From: Kribbella steppae
GTDB taxonomy: Bacteria; Actinomycetota; Actinomycetes; Propionibacteriales; Kribbellaceae
NCBI RefSeq assembly: GCF_004342025.1
Contig: NZ_SLWN01000001.1
Span: 541,972-605,971, forward strand
Reading direction: 5' to 3'
DNA length: 64,000 nt
This document shows positions 49,338 through 58,129 of this stretch, one piece after another. Numbering within the stretch: the first letter of the stretch is position 1; each line of letters opens with the position of its first letter. Both the position numbers and the translations under genes were made by a program. Below the pieces are notes generated by a model, which saw only the letters and a program-made list of their open reading frames with translations, was not told the DNA's origin and did not search any database.

Positions 49338-50573
49338 ATGCCGGACACGATCGAAACCCAACCCCGACTCGTGGTGCACTGCCGCTCGGTCACGGATGTC
49401 GTTGCCGTGATCAAGGATGCAGGCGCGACCGGCGAGCACCTGGTGGCGCGCGGCGGCGGGCACTGTTTCGCCCGCCGGTCCTCGACCGACGGCGTCGTAC
49501 TCGACATGACCGGCCTCGACAGCATCTCGGTGGCTGCCGACGGGATCGCCACGATCGGCGCGGGCGCCCTGCTCGCCCAGGTGTACGCCGAGCTGCACGC
49601 GCACGGCCGTGGTCTGCCGGCCGGTTGCGGTCCCACGGTCGGCGTCGCCGGCCTGACCCTTGGTGGTGGGATCGGTCTGATCGGGCGCAAGTACGGGCTG
49701 ACCTCCGATCGTCTAGTCGGAGCACAGGTCGTGCTCGCCGACGGCAGCGTCGTGGACTGCGACACCGATCACGAGCCCGACCTGTTCTGGGCCTTGCGTG
49801 GTGCGGGCGGCGGTCAGTTCGGGGTGGTGACGTCGTTGCGGTTCGACACCGTCCCGCAGCCAGTCACCACTCGGATCGAAGCGAACTGGGTTGCTCGCGA
49901 TGTGGAAGAGCTGGTCGCGGCCTGGCAAGCCTGGGCACCCGATACACCCGACGAGCTCACGGTCAATCTCGCGATCGCATCCGAGCCCGGTGGACCCGTA
50001 CAGGCGTCTGTGCTCGGTGCCTGTCTGCTCGAGGAAGGCCCGTCCCGCGATCTGCTGCAGGAGCTCAGCGATCTGATCGGGACGGCTGTTCCCTTCGAGC
50101 TGCGCGGTGGCCTGCCGCTGCGCGACCTGAAGAGCAGCGTCGCCGACCCGCGCGACGTGCCGGACCACCACGCCCTCCGGATCCGGTCGGAGTTCTTCGC
50201 GCACTCGATGTCCGACCTCGTCCTCGCCTCGCTGCTGGACCAGCTCCGCGCGGACCGGGCGGCGGGCCGGCGGCAGCTCTCCTTCACCGCGATGGGTGGC
50301 GCCTACAACCGGGTCCCCGCTGAGGCGACCGCGTTCGCCCACCGCAACGAACGCTTCCTGCTCGAGCACGTCGCCGCGGCGGGCGACCCCTGGGTCGACG
50401 CCTCCTGGGTGACCGCCCACGCCGACGCCAGCGGACACGTCTACCCGAACTTCCCCGACCCGGCGCTGGTCGACGGACCCGCGGCGTACCACGCAGGTAA
50501 CGAACCCCGGTTGAGAGCCGTGAAGAACGCCTACGACCCAGGACGGTTCTTCGCCTTCCCTCAATCACTCTGA
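49338..50573 (+). CDS. FAD-linked oxidase of the BBE/GlcD-like type
   Basis: 411 residues from ATG 49338, 7 nt after TAGTCT. PCMH FAD domain: VVAVIKDAGATGEHLVARGGGHCF (starting near residue 21; the histidine of GGGH is the usual first flavin attachment site), GAGALLAQVYAELHAHGRGL and CGPTVGVAGLTLGGGIGLIG. The cysteine here lies one place off the position that makes the second covalent bond in bicovalent members, so single attachment is likely. C-terminal BBE motif: YHAGNEPRLRAVKNAYDPGR and FFAFPQS. The family oxidises alcohols, sugars or alkaloids with O2. The following genes (epimerase, PPOX) run in the same direction and may form a pathway. Confidence 0.93.
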   Translation: MPDTIETQPRLVVHCRSVTDVVAVIKDAGATGEHLVARGGGHCFARRSSTDGVVLDMTGLDSISVAADGIATIGAGALLAQVYAELHAHGRGLPAGCGPTVGVAGLTLGGGIGLIGRKYGLTSDRLVGAQVVLADGSVVDCDTDHEPDLFWALRGAGGGQFGVVTSLRFDTVPQPVTTRIEANWVARDVEELVAAWQAWAPDTPDELTVNLAIASEPGGPVQASVLGACLLEEGPSRDLLQELSDLIGTAVPFELRGGLPLRDLKSSVADPRDVPDHHALRIRSEFFAHSMSDLVLASLLDQLRADRAAGRRQLSFTAMGGAYNRVPAEATAFAHRNERFLLEHVAAAGDPWVDASWVTAHADASGHVYPNFPDPALVDGPAAYHAGNEPRLRAVKNAYDPGRFFAFPQSL

Positions 50574-50607
50574 CCCCAAGCACTCTGATCACAAAGCAAG
50601 GAGAGTC

Positions 50608-50664
50608 ATGAGCGACGCCGTGTGTGTCCACTCCGTCTCGGTCGACTACGAGGTGGTCCGATGA
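50608..50664 (+). CDS. 18-codon ORF translationally coupled to the epimerase
   Basis: ATG 50608 is preceded by AAGGAGAG (50597-50604), one of the best ribosome sites in the window. The peptide is MSDAVCVHSVSVDYEVVR and its TGA (50662-50664) overlaps the epimerase ATG (50661) as ATGA. The epimerase itself has only GGTGG-like support, so ribosomes probably reach it by termination-reinitiation. It may be a leader peptide or the remnant of a lost gene. No family recognised. Confidence 0.6.
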   Translation: MSDAVCVHSVSVDYEVVR

Positions 50665-51581
50665 TTCTGGTCACCGGTGGGCTCGGCATGATCGGCGCCT
50701 ACACCGCCCGCGCACTCGTCGATCTCGGCCACGAGGTCGTCGTCACCTCACACCGCAGCGGTGAGGTCCCGTCGTTCCTGGCCGGCAAGGTCACCGTGGA
50801 GTCCCTGGACGTCACCGACCGGGACGCGTTCCTTGCCCTGGGCAAACGTCATGAGATCAGCGACATCGTCCACCTGGCCGGCAGCATTCCCGGCGACGAC
50901 CCGGTCGCGTTCTTCCGCACCGACCTGACCGGTCTGCTCAACGCCCTGGACGCCGCACGCACCTGGGGTGTCCGCCGGTTCGCCGTAGCCAGCAGCCTCG
51001 GCAACTACATCGGCCGGACCGAGATTCCTTGGCACGAAGGGCTCGCGCTGCCGACCGCGGACCTGCCGAACCCGATCGTCGCGCTCAAGAAGGCCGTGGA
51101 GCCGCTGACCACACACAGCCTGCAGGCCACCGATGTCCAGCCGGTCGTCCTTCGGATCGGGAGCACCTGGGGACCGCTGATGGACCCAGAATCGCCGTTC
51201 AACTCCACCCCGCCGTACATCAGTGCTGTACTCCGCGGTGACAAGCCACAGCCCCGGTACGCCGATGACGGCGGCGACTCCTGCTACGCACCGGACGCCG
51301 GACGCGCGATCGCGCTGCTGATGACCGCGGAAACCCTGCGGCACGACACGTACAACGTCTCCAGCGGCCGGCCGGCCACCAACCGCGAACTCGCGGAGGC
51401 GCTGCAGGCGATCACCCCGGGCCTTCAGCTCGACCTCCTGCCCGGACGCGCGGACGGTCCCGGCGACGACCCCTATCTCGACATCAGCCGGCTCATCGAC
51501 GACACCGGCTTCACGCCGGAGTTCGACGTTGCCACGGCGGTCGCCGACTACGTCGCGTGGCGCGCCGACAATCCCCGCTGA
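50661..51581 (+). CDS. NAD-dependent epimerase/dehydratase (SDR extended)
   Basis: 306 residues from ATG 50661. Nucleotide-binding GGLGMIGAYTARALVDLGHE, the VTDRD and VHLAGSIPGDDP segments, and the RFAVASSLGNYIG region with the (S..Y-x-x-x-K) triad partly seen (the lysine in VALKKAVEPL; Y replaced or shifted). Typical length. The exact substrate cannot be told; the family acts on nucleotide sugars or steroid-like ketones. Entry of ribosomes is probably by coupling with the 18-codon ORF. The PPOX gene follows after 10 bp. Confidence 0.87.
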   Translation: MILVTGGLGMIGAYTARALVDLGHEVVVTSHRSGEVPSFLAGKVTVESLDVTDRDAFLALGKRHEISDIVHLAGSIPGDDPVAFFRTDLTGLLNALDAARTWGVRRFAVASSLGNYIGRTEIPWHEGLALPTADLPNPIVALKKAVEPLTTHSLQATDVQPVVLRIGSTWGPLMDPESPFNSTPPYISAVLRGDKPQPRYADDGGDSCYAPDAGRAIALLMTAETLRHDTYNVSSGRPATNRELAEALQAITPGLQLDLLPGRADGPGDDPYLDISRLIDDTGFTPEFDVATAVADYVAWRADNPR

Positions 51582-51591
51582 AGGAGCAACC

Positions 51592-51969
51592 ATGCTTGAC
51601 CCCGTCGTTCGCGATGTCCTCGACACCCCCTCGTACGCGCACGTCGCCACCGTCCTCCCGGACGGCTCGCCCCACAGCACCCCGGTCTACGTGGGCGCCC
51701 GCGGCGACCAGATCGTCTTCTTCACCGGTCCGGGGACGCGCAAGGCGCGCAACCTGCGCCGCGACCCACGACTCATGCTGTCAATCGTGCCCGTCGACAA
51801 CCCGTTCCAGCCCGTCGTCCGCGGGCGGGTGGTGGAATGGATCGAGGGCGACGAGGCGTGGGAGATCATCGACCGACTGGTCGCGAAGTACATCGATCTG
51901 CGCTATCCACGCGACCAGGAACGAATGGTGCTCGTCGTCGAGCCCGAGCACCAGAAGGTCGGCATGTGA
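51592..51969 (+). CDS. PPOX-class F420/FMN-dependent split-barrel protein
   Basis: 125 residues from ATG 51592, with AAGGAG at 51581-51586. Split barrel: YAHVATVLPDGSPHSTPVYV, DQIVFFTGPGTRKARNLRRD and PRLMLSIVPVDNPFQPVVRG, then YIDLRYPRDQERMVLVVEPE. This is the pattern of actinobacterial pyridoxamine-oxidase-like proteins that use F420 or flavin to reduce or oxidise small molecules. It ends the FAD-oxidase/epimerase/PPOX gene group. Its stop is 10 bp from the stop of the converging LuxR-type gene. Confidence 0.9.
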   Translation: MLDPVVRDVLDTPSYAHVATVLPDGSPHSTPVYVGARGDQIVFFTGPGTRKARNLRRDPRLMLSIVPVDNPFQPVVRGRVVEWIEGDEAWEIIDRLVAKYIDLRYPRDQERMVLVVEPEHQKVGM

Positions 51970-51979
51970 GCCGCCGGCA

Positions 51980-54742
51980 CTAGGCCGAGGTCGCCGCGCC
52001 CTGGGGCAGCATGCTGGGTATCTCTCTGCGGGAGGCGATGCCGAGCTTCGAGAACACCTTACGGAGGTGCCACTCGACCGTGTGGTGGCTGAGAAACAGC
52101 CTGGCGCCGATCTCGGTGTTGGTGAGCCCGTCGCCGGCGAGACGTGCGATCTGTGCCTCCTGAGCAGTGAGGGCGGTCGACGTCGTGACGGTCCGCTTTC
52201 CCACCTTCGCTCCCACGGCCTGCAACGCACGGCGCGCCCGTTCGGCGAACGCGTCGGCCCCGAACCGGCTCAGCATCTCGTGCGAGACGTCCAGCTGCGC
52301 ACGAGCGTCGACGCGACGGTTCTCCTGGACCAGCCACTCGCCGTACAAGAGATGCGCGCGCGCCAGGTTGACGCGGACTCGAGTCCGGGACAGCCGTTCG
52401 ATCGCCTCACGGTAGAGGCTCTCCGCGGCGTCGCCCTCGCTCAGCAGCGCACGCGAGTACGCCTCGACACCGAGCGCCCAGTCGGTGCCGCTGACCTGTG
52501 TCGTCTCCGAGAGCTGCTCGAGCGCGCCGAACGCCAGCTCCGAGGCACCGCTTCGTGCGGCTGCCTCGACCAGCTCGGCCAAGGCCCAGCGCGGCGCGCC
52601 GAACTCCTGCTGGTGTTCGGCTGCCGCTTGGGCCGCGGTCATTGCCTCCTCGTAGCGGGCGAGGCCGTTGCAGAGAACCGCATGGTGGCAGTGTGCGACG
52701 GTAACCCCGAGCCCCTGGCCGTACTGCGTGCCCTCGCTGACGGTGGCGTCGATCAGCATTCGTGCCTCGCGCTCGTGACCACGAACGGCAGCCAAGGCCA
52801 GCGCCCCGAAGGGCGGCTGATTGCTCCCGATGGCCGCACTCACCGTTCTCACCTCTTCGATCACGGACTCCGCCGCCGCAAGCTCCCCGGCGAAGACATG
52901 GACGACGGCGGACGAGTCGAGTGCAAGGGGAAGCTCGCTGAGCGCACCGGCCTCACGGATGATGGTCACGTGCCGGGCCGCGACCAGGTTCCAGCGCTCG
53001 AGGTCCCACAGATCCGCCGCGATGACCCCGGCAAGCAAGAGCCAGCGCAGCGACTCCTGGACAGGGACGTCCCCGTCACTGAACGCCCCGAGAACTCGCT
53101 CGATCATCGGCACCGACGGCCCGTAGCCGTCCATGAGACGCACAGCAAGGGCATCCAGCAGTTCGTCGGTCGCACGCGGCACCTGCGGCCGCGGCGCTCC
53201 GCGCGCTGCCTCGCCCACCTCCTGCCACCCTGGGCTGCGCGCCAGATGACCCGCGAAGATGACCGCCGCGACCGCTTCCAGGTAGGTCTCCCGAGCGGCC
53301 GCCACGTCGAGCTGCTCGAGTCGACGGGCGGCGGCGAGCAGCAGCGGCGGAGCCTCCGTTCCGCGGCCCTGCGTGAACGCGATCCCGGCATGCAGTACGT
53401 CGATGCGTGCACGGGTGAGCTCGTCGGGCGGTCCGGCCCTCGCCGTTGCGAGGAGAGCGGCCGCCGGCTCGAAAGCCCCGGCCTGGAACTTCGCTTGGGC
53501 AGCGTCCACTGCGCGCTGTGAGCGGCGGGCGGGATCATGCGTCAGCTCGGACGCGCGCTCGAGGAACGCGGCCACCGCCGCGATGCCGCCGCGAGCCCTG
53601 GCCCGCTCTGCCGAACGCTCGAGCTCCACGGCGACGTCCTCGTCGGGACCTGGTGCGGCCTGCGCCAGATGCCATGCGCGGCGATCGGGATCGAGGTCAG
53701 CGTCGATCGACGCCGCCAGCGCTCGATGTGCACTCTGGCGGTCCGTCAGGGATGCCACCCGATACACCGCCGAGCGCACCAGCGGATGCCGGAAGCGCAC
53801 GTCAGTGTGCAGAGTCATCAGCTCAGAGGCCTCGGACGCGGCGGCGTCCACGTCGATACCCAACCGTTCGGCCGCCCGCTTCAGCAACCGCGCGTCGCCG
53901 ACCGGATCGGCGGCTGCGGTGAACATCAGGCGTCGGGTTTCGGCCGGGAGCGACTCGACGCGGCGGAGGAATTCCCGCTCGATCTGGCTCGACAACGGCC
54001 GCGCCTCCGGATGCCCGAAGCCGCCGGCCAGCTCTGCTGCGATCCTCCCGCGGGGCAGCTCGAGCAGTGCCAGCGGGTTACCGCGCGACTCGGCGATGAT
54101 GCGGTCGCGCACCCGCTGGTCGAGCGGACCGGTGACGACCGAGTCGAGGAGGGTTCGGGAGTCGCGCTCAGGCAGCCCCTCGACGGGCAACTCGGTGAGG
54201 CCGGCGAGAGTCTCGTCGGGTGGGGGTTCGCGGACGGCGAAGACAAGCACGACCGATTCCGCGTGCAGCCGGCGGGCGACGAACGCCAAGGTCAGTGCCG
54301 ATGCTTGATCAAGCCACTGCGCGTCGTCGATGAGGCAGATCAGCGGCTGGTTCCCGCCGGCGTCCGCGAGGAGGCTCAGAACGGCCAGGCCGACGAGGAA
54401 GCGGTCAGGAGCAACCCCGGTGCGCAGACCGAACGCCGTGGCGAGCGCGTCTCGTTGCGGCCCGGGGAGGTGGTCCACTCCGGCGAGCAGTGGGGCACAG
54501 AGCTGATGCAGGCCGGCGTAGGACAGCTCCATCTCGGACTGGACGCCGGCAGCCCTCACGACGCGGCTGCCGCTTGATTGCTCGAGCAGATACTTCAGAA
54601 GCTCGGTCTTCCCGATCCCTGCCTCGCCACGCAGGACCAAGGCAGCGCTGCGGCCGGCCCTCGCGCCCTCCAAGAGGTCGTCAAGGGCCTGACACTCGTT
54701 TCGCCGCCCAATCAACCCGGCGCTTGAACGGCTGGGCGTCAC
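51980..54742 (-). CDS. LAL-type LuxR regulator with AAA/STAND ATPase
   Basis: 920 residues from GTG 54742, 6 nt after TACCCT; an earlier GTG at 54802 would remove the promoter. N-terminal ATPase: GLIGRRNECQALDDLLEG, Walker A VLRGEAGIGKTELLK (residues 39-46), Walker B LICLIDDAQWLD. The centre is a long helical repeat region (TPR-like). C-terminal LuxR HTH: LTAQEAQIARLAGDGLTNTE, IGARLFLSHHTVEWHLRKVF. Such large activators respond to small ligands bound at the ATPase/TPR part (MalT-like). The regulated genes are not evident; the FAD-oxidase group lies immediately downstream on the other strand. Confidence 0.93.
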   Translation of the reverse strand: MTPSRSSAGLIGRRNECQALDDLLEGARAGRSAALVLRGEAGIGKTELLKYLLEQSSGSRVVRAAGVQSEMELSYAGLHQLCAPLLAGVDHLPGPQRDALATAFGLRTGVAPDRFLVGLAVLSLLADAGGNQPLICLIDDAQWLDQASALTLAFVARRLHAESVVLVFAVREPPPDETLAGLTELPVEGLPERDSRTLLDSVVTGPLDQRVRDRIIAESRGNPLALLELPRGRIAAELAGGFGHPEARPLSSQIEREFLRRVESLPAETRRLMFTAAADPVGDARLLKRAAERLGIDVDAAASEASELMTLHTDVRFRHPLVRSAVYRVASLTDRQSAHRALAASIDADLDPDRRAWHLAQAAPGPDEDVAVELERSAERARARGGIAAVAAFLERASELTHDPARRSQRAVDAAQAKFQAGAFEPAAALLATARAGPPDELTRARIDVLHAGIAFTQGRGTEAPPLLLAAARRLEQLDVAAARETYLEAVAAVIFAGHLARSPGWQEVGEAARGAPRPQVPRATDELLDALAVRLMDGYGPSVPMIERVLGAFSDGDVPVQESLRWLLLAGVIAADLWDLERWNLVAARHVTIIREAGALSELPLALDSSAVVHVFAGELAAAESVIEEVRTVSAAIGSNQPPFGALALAAVRGHEREARMLIDATVSEGTQYGQGLGVTVAHCHHAVLCNGLARYEEAMTAAQAAAEHQQEFGAPRWALAELVEAAARSGASELAFGALEQLSETTQVSGTDWALGVEAYSRALLSEGDAAESLYREAIERLSRTRVRVNLARAHLLYGEWLVQENRRVDARAQLDVSHEMLSRFGADAFAERARRALQAVGAKVGKRTVTTSTALTAQEAQIARLAGDGLTNTEIGARLFLSHHTVEWHLRKVFSKLGIASRREIPSMLPQGAATSA

Positions 54743-54982
54743 CGATCGAGGGTAACTCCGACCGCGCCCCGGTCGATAGCCCGCCGATGCCGGATGTACC
54801 ACCAGCCATGAGCACGGTGCTTCGAGTGACCTTCGTTGAGCAATGCGACCACCCAGAACCTGGGCCGGGTCTCCACCAGCGTGCCGGACAAGGGGAGGCA
54901 GACAATGAGCACAGACCCACCCACGCGGTACAGCGGCCCGGAGCAGCAGAGCGGGTGATCGCCTGCATGCTGGAGCCGCGTT

Positions 54983-55441
54983 TCAGCGAGCTGCGATGAG
55001 AGCCTGTGGGGCTGCCTGTTTGATGCGGGTCTGCAGCCAGGCGAGCTGGGTAGCCGTTTGCGACTGGCAGGCGGAGACCGTGTCCAGCAGGTCGCGATCG
55101 CGTAAGCCCTGCGCGGCCTGGCCGACCACGGTCCAGGTGATGTCCACGAACGACGCCAGGCTGTAGAGGTCCTGTAGGTCGCGCAGCAGCCCGACTCCGC
55201 CCGATCGGGCGCCGCTGAACTCGGCCGCCTTCAGCCGCTCCGGCTCCGTCTCACGCTGCTCGCCGTACCGCTCGACGAACGGCGTGAGCCGCTCCTCGTG
55301 ACTGAAGGCCTGGCCGGACAATGCCTGGCAGGTGTGCTCGACATCGGGCTCGTCGCGATGCTTCGAACCGACCTCTTCGAAGGCGCTCCCGAGGGTGTGC
55401 TCGGCATGATGCAGAAGGCCGAGGTAGGTGGCCAGGTGCAT
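54983..55441 (-). CDS. small helical protein coupled to the molybdopterin oxidoreductase
   Basis: 152 residues from ATG 55441, one base after the TGA of the upstream oxidoreductase (TGACATG), with AGGTGA as ribosome site. Predicted all-helical: MHLATYLGLLHHAEHTLGSA carries two histidines and a glutamate (H-H-A-E-H) and a later segment HEERLTPFVERYGEQRETEP has further acids, the sort of layout seen in ferritin-like four-helix bundles. The family was not recognised. Coupled expression suggests a maturation, electron-transfer or metal-handling role for the molybdenum enzyme. Confidence 0.7.
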   Translation of the reverse strand: MHLATYLGLLHHAEHTLGSAFEEVGSKHRDEPDVEHTCQALSGQAFSHEERLTPFVERYGEQRETEPERLKAAEFSGARSGGVGLLRDLQDLYSLASFVDITWTVVGQAAQGLRDRDLLDTVSACQSQTATQLAWLQTRIKQAAPQALIAAR

Positions 55442-55442
55442 G

Positions 55443-57758
55443 TCATTCACCTGTCTTCCGGACGCGCACTGCCGAAACCTTGAACATCGGCTGCTTGGAG
55501 ACCGGGTCCCACTCGGTCACGGTCAGCTCGTTGGCGGCGCTGGGCGGTCCGCTCTCGTTGTCCCAGTAGCCGAAATGGAAGGGCAGGAATACGACTCCTT
55601 CGCGAGGCTCGCCGATCCTGACCTCGGCTTCCACCTGGCCCCGTCTGGACTCGACGACGGCTCGCTCGCCCTCGTGGAGGCCGAGACCTTCGGCATCCGG
55701 CTTCGACAGTTCCACCCAGACCTTCGGTTCGGCCGCGCGCAGGCGAGGCGCGCGTCCGGTCTTCGTTCTCGTGTGGAAGTGGTACGGCGAGCGCCCGGTC
55801 GTCGCGATCAGCGGGAACTCGTCCGTCGGGTGCTCCGGCGCTGCCGTGTACTCGGCCGCCTTGAGAAAGGCGCGTCCGCCCGGAGCAGTGGCCTTGTACT
55901 TGTCTGGCGTGGTCGATGCTCCGGTGAGCAGGTCGTGACCGTAGTCCTCGCAGACGTCCGGCTCGGTCGGGAAGACCCAGTCCGAGTAGAGCCGATCGGT
56001 GCCGTCCGGCGCGTCCGTCGTACAGGGCCAGGGAATGCCGCTGCCACCGCGCAGTACGTCGTACGTCAGTCCGGAATAGTCGCAGGGACGCCCGCGGCTG
56101 CACTCCTTCCACGCCTCGAATACCTCTTCGGGCGTCGACCACCGGATCAGCGGGCGATCGTCCTTGTCGCGGAACTCCATCCGGTGGGCGTAGTCGAGGA
56201 AGATGGCGAGGTCGCTGCGCGCCTGGCCCGGAGGGTCGACCGCCTGCTCGGACAGGTGGACCGTCCTGCTGGCGTTCGTGAAGGTGCCTTGTTTCTCGCC
56301 CCACAAGGCGGCCGGCAGCACCACATCGGCGTACTGCGCGGTCTCGGTCAGGAAGCCGTCCTGCACCACGAGGAACAGGTCGTCCTTGGCCAGGATGTCG
56401 CGGATCCTCGGTAGCTCCGGAAGGGAGACGGCCGGGTTCGTCGCCGAGATCCAGAGGAAATCGATCGACCCCTGTTCGACGTACCGCCACAGCTGCATCG
56501 CGTGCGTCGGCGGCGCCCAGTGCGGGATCACCAGCGGGTCGACGTTCCACAGTCGCGCGAGCTCGTCGATATGCGCGGGGTTCGCCCAGTTCCGGAAGCC
56601 GGGCAGGTCGCCGTCGGCGCCGCACTCGCGCGTGTTCTCCGCCGTGGGCTGGCCGTTCATCTGGAGCACACCACAGCCTGGGCGGCCGATCAGCCCACGC
56701 AGCAGGTGCAGATTGTTCACCTGGCACGACGCCGCGGTCGCCTGATGCGATTGGTAGAAGCCCTGGAGCACCGTGGACAGAACCCGGTCGGACGTGCCGA
56801 AGATCTCCGCCGTACGACGGATGGCGTCAGCGGGCACGCCACAGATCTCGGCAACCTTGTCCGGCGTGTACGGCGCGACGGTCGCCGCAAGGTCGTCGTA
56901 CCCGATGGTGTGGCGTCCGATCCAGTCGTGGTCGACCCAGTCGTGCTCGATCAACTCTCGGAGCAGACCGTTCATCAGTGCTTGGTTCGTGCCGGGCAGT
57001 GGCGACAAGTGGACCCCGCCGGTCCGCCGCGCGATCTCGGCCACCGGAGTCGACCGTGGATCGACAGCTACGACCAAGGGTGTGTCGGGGCCTTGGACGC
57101 GATCCAGCACCCGCGACCACAGAACCGTTTGGGTCGCCGCCATGTTGTGCCCGAACAGGAACAGTGCATCGCAGGCTTCGATGTCGTTGTAGGTGCCGGG
57201 CTGGCCGTCCGAGCCGAAGGTCTCCTTCAGGGCGGCCGCAGCAGTCGCCGTGCAGAGTCTCGTGTTGCCGTCCATGTGCGGCGTACCGAGTCCAGCCTTC
57301 CCGATCACCGCGAGGGTGTAGTACTCCTCGAGGAACAGCTGACCACTGGTGTAGAAACCGTGGCGGAGCGGATGCCGCTTCTTCGACTCGGCGACGATCC
57401 GGTCCATGGCCTCGTCCCAACTCGTCTCGACGAGCTCGGAACCACGGCGAACCAATGGCTGCGTCAGACGGTCTTCATCACTCCACTGCCAGGAACCGTA
57501 GAGACCCTTGGGGCCGAGCCGGCCGTGGTTGATCCGATCGGTCGCCCGTCCGCGGACACCCACCATCCGACCGTCCTTGACGGCGATGTCGCACGCGCAT
57601 CCGTTGCTGCACAGGACACAGGCCGACTGCACCCACCTCTCGACCTCTGCCTCGGCAACCGAAAGCTCCTGATCGACTCTGACCGGCCACGCGGTGTCCT
57701 TGGCGTGCGGAGTCCGGTCGCCCCAGACGTCCGCTACCCGATCTCGCACATCACCCAT
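55443..57758 (-). CDS. molybdopterin oxidoreductase of the formate dehydrogenase / Nas type
   Basis: 771 residues from ATG 57758. It belongs to the bis-MGD family: N-terminal cluster C47-x-x-C50-x3-C54-x-C56 (CVLCSNGCACDIAV), Mo ligand region NTRLCTATAAAALKETFGSD (Cys169 equivalent to the ligand cysteine of NapA/Nas), FGHNMAATQTVLW, and the C-terminal MoCo domain (FPLIATTGRSPYHFHT, VFLPFHFGYWDN). The fourth Fe-S cysteine expected in R-L-C-x-K-G is a glycine here (INHGRLGPKG). No Tat signal, so cytoplasmic. A coupled small gene follows. A SigB-like promoter (GGAT-16-GGGTAC, minus strand) lies just upstream, suggesting stress or stationary-phase expression. Substrate unproven. Confidence 0.9.
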   Translation of the reverse strand: MGDVRDRVADVWGDRTPHAKDTAWPVRVDQELSVAEAEVERWVQSACVLCSNGCACDIAVKDGRMVGVRGRATDRINHGRLGPKGLYGSWQWSDEDRLTQPLVRRGSELVETSWDEAMDRIVAESKKRHPLRHGFYTSGQLFLEEYYTLAVIGKAGLGTPHMDGNTRLCTATAAAALKETFGSDGQPGTYNDIEACDALFLFGHNMAATQTVLWSRVLDRVQGPDTPLVVAVDPRSTPVAEIARRTGGVHLSPLPGTNQALMNGLLRELIEHDWVDHDWIGRHTIGYDDLAATVAPYTPDKVAEICGVPADAIRRTAEIFGTSDRVLSTVLQGFYQSHQATAASCQVNNLHLLRGLIGRPGCGVLQMNGQPTAENTRECGADGDLPGFRNWANPAHIDELARLWNVDPLVIPHWAPPTHAMQLWRYVEQGSIDFLWISATNPAVSLPELPRIRDILAKDDLFLVVQDGFLTETAQYADVVLPAALWGEKQGTFTNASRTVHLSEQAVDPPGQARSDLAIFLDYAHRMEFRDKDDRPLIRWSTPEEVFEAWKECSRGRPCDYSGLTYDVLRGGSGIPWPCTTDAPDGTDRLYSDWVFPTEPDVCEDYGHDLLTGASTTPDKYKATAPGGRAFLKAAEYTAAPEHPTDEFPLIATTGRSPYHFHTRTKTGRAPRLRAAEPKVWVELSKPDAEGLGLHEGERAVVESRRGQVEAEVRIGEPREGVVFLPFHFGYWDNESGPPSAANELTVTEWDPVSKQPMFKVSAVRVRKTGE

Positions 57759-57768
57759 GAGCCCGCCG

Positions 57769-57794
57769 GTACCCGCCTGGGATGCCGATCATCC
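57769..57794 (-). promoter_or_regulatory. SigB-like promoter of the molybdopterin oxidoreductase
   Basis: On the minus strand GGAT (57794-57791) and GGGTAC (57774-57769) are 16 bp apart, matching the GNNT-N14-16-GGGTAC/T pattern of SigB-type stress sigma factors in actinobacteria. The -10 box ends 10 bp before the start codon at 57758, so the leader would be very short. Confidence 0.5.
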
Positions 57795-57799
57795 GATCC

Positions 57800-57824
57800 G
57801 TTTCCAGGCCTTCGACCGGGGTAC
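57800..57824 (+). promoter_or_regulatory. SigB-like promoter of the small acidic protein gene
   Basis: GTTT (57800-57803) and GGGTAC (57819-57824) with 15 bp between them match the consensus GTTT-N14-16-GGGTAC for SigB-type sigma factors. The start codon at 57854 follows after 29 bp. Confidence 0.55.
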
Positions 57825-57853
57825 TCGATGGTCCCCTAACAGGAGGAGTTGCC

Positions 57854-58015
57854 ATGAGCACCACACCAGCGGTCCCCCCGTTGCCCGACCCGTTGGACCC
57901 CGACCGCCCGTTCCCCGGTCGTGGCCGACCAGAGGACGACCCGGACCTCACGCCGAACCCCGAACCCGAGATCGACCCGGACGAGAACCCCGACGAGCAA
58001 CTCCCCCAGAACTGA
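57854..58015 (+). CDS. short Asp/Pro-rich protein A
   Basis: 53 residues from ATG 57854 behind AGGAGG (57841-57846). Very acidic and proline-rich, without hydrophobic core (PLPDPLDPDRPFPGRG, DDPDLTPNPEPEIDPD), so probably disordered. It resembles the product of 58925-59101 in composition and in the repeated P-[DE]-P-[DE] element. No family recognised. SigB-like promoter and neighbours suggest a desiccation or osmotic-stress peptide. Confidence 0.7.
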   Translation: MSTTPAVPPLPDPLDPDRPFPGRGRPEDDPDLTPNPEPEIDPDENPDEQLPQN

Positions 58016-58052
58016 CCCCGACCTCAGAGACCTGATGCCGAGCACAACGGGC

Positions 58053-58078
58053 ACGATGACACTTCGTGTGCTCATCGT
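58053..58078. terminator. weak hairpin after the small acidic gene
   Basis: ACGATGA (58053-58059) and TCATCGT (58072-58078) pair over 7 bp, with a CAC/GTG inner stem. It is short and has no T-run; it may separate the small acidic gene from the kinase-like gene. Confidence 0.35.
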
Positions 58079-58129
58079 TGGTGCTCTAGTTACGTGTGCC
58101 AGCCCATCCGGCAGACTTCGGTTGTGTTC

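Noticed and set aside
55443..57758. Assignment as a specific formate dehydrogenase or nitrate reductase
   Set aside because: The Mo-ligand cysteine and overall length fit both; the missing fourth Fe-S cysteine and the context do not decide, so only the family is claimed.
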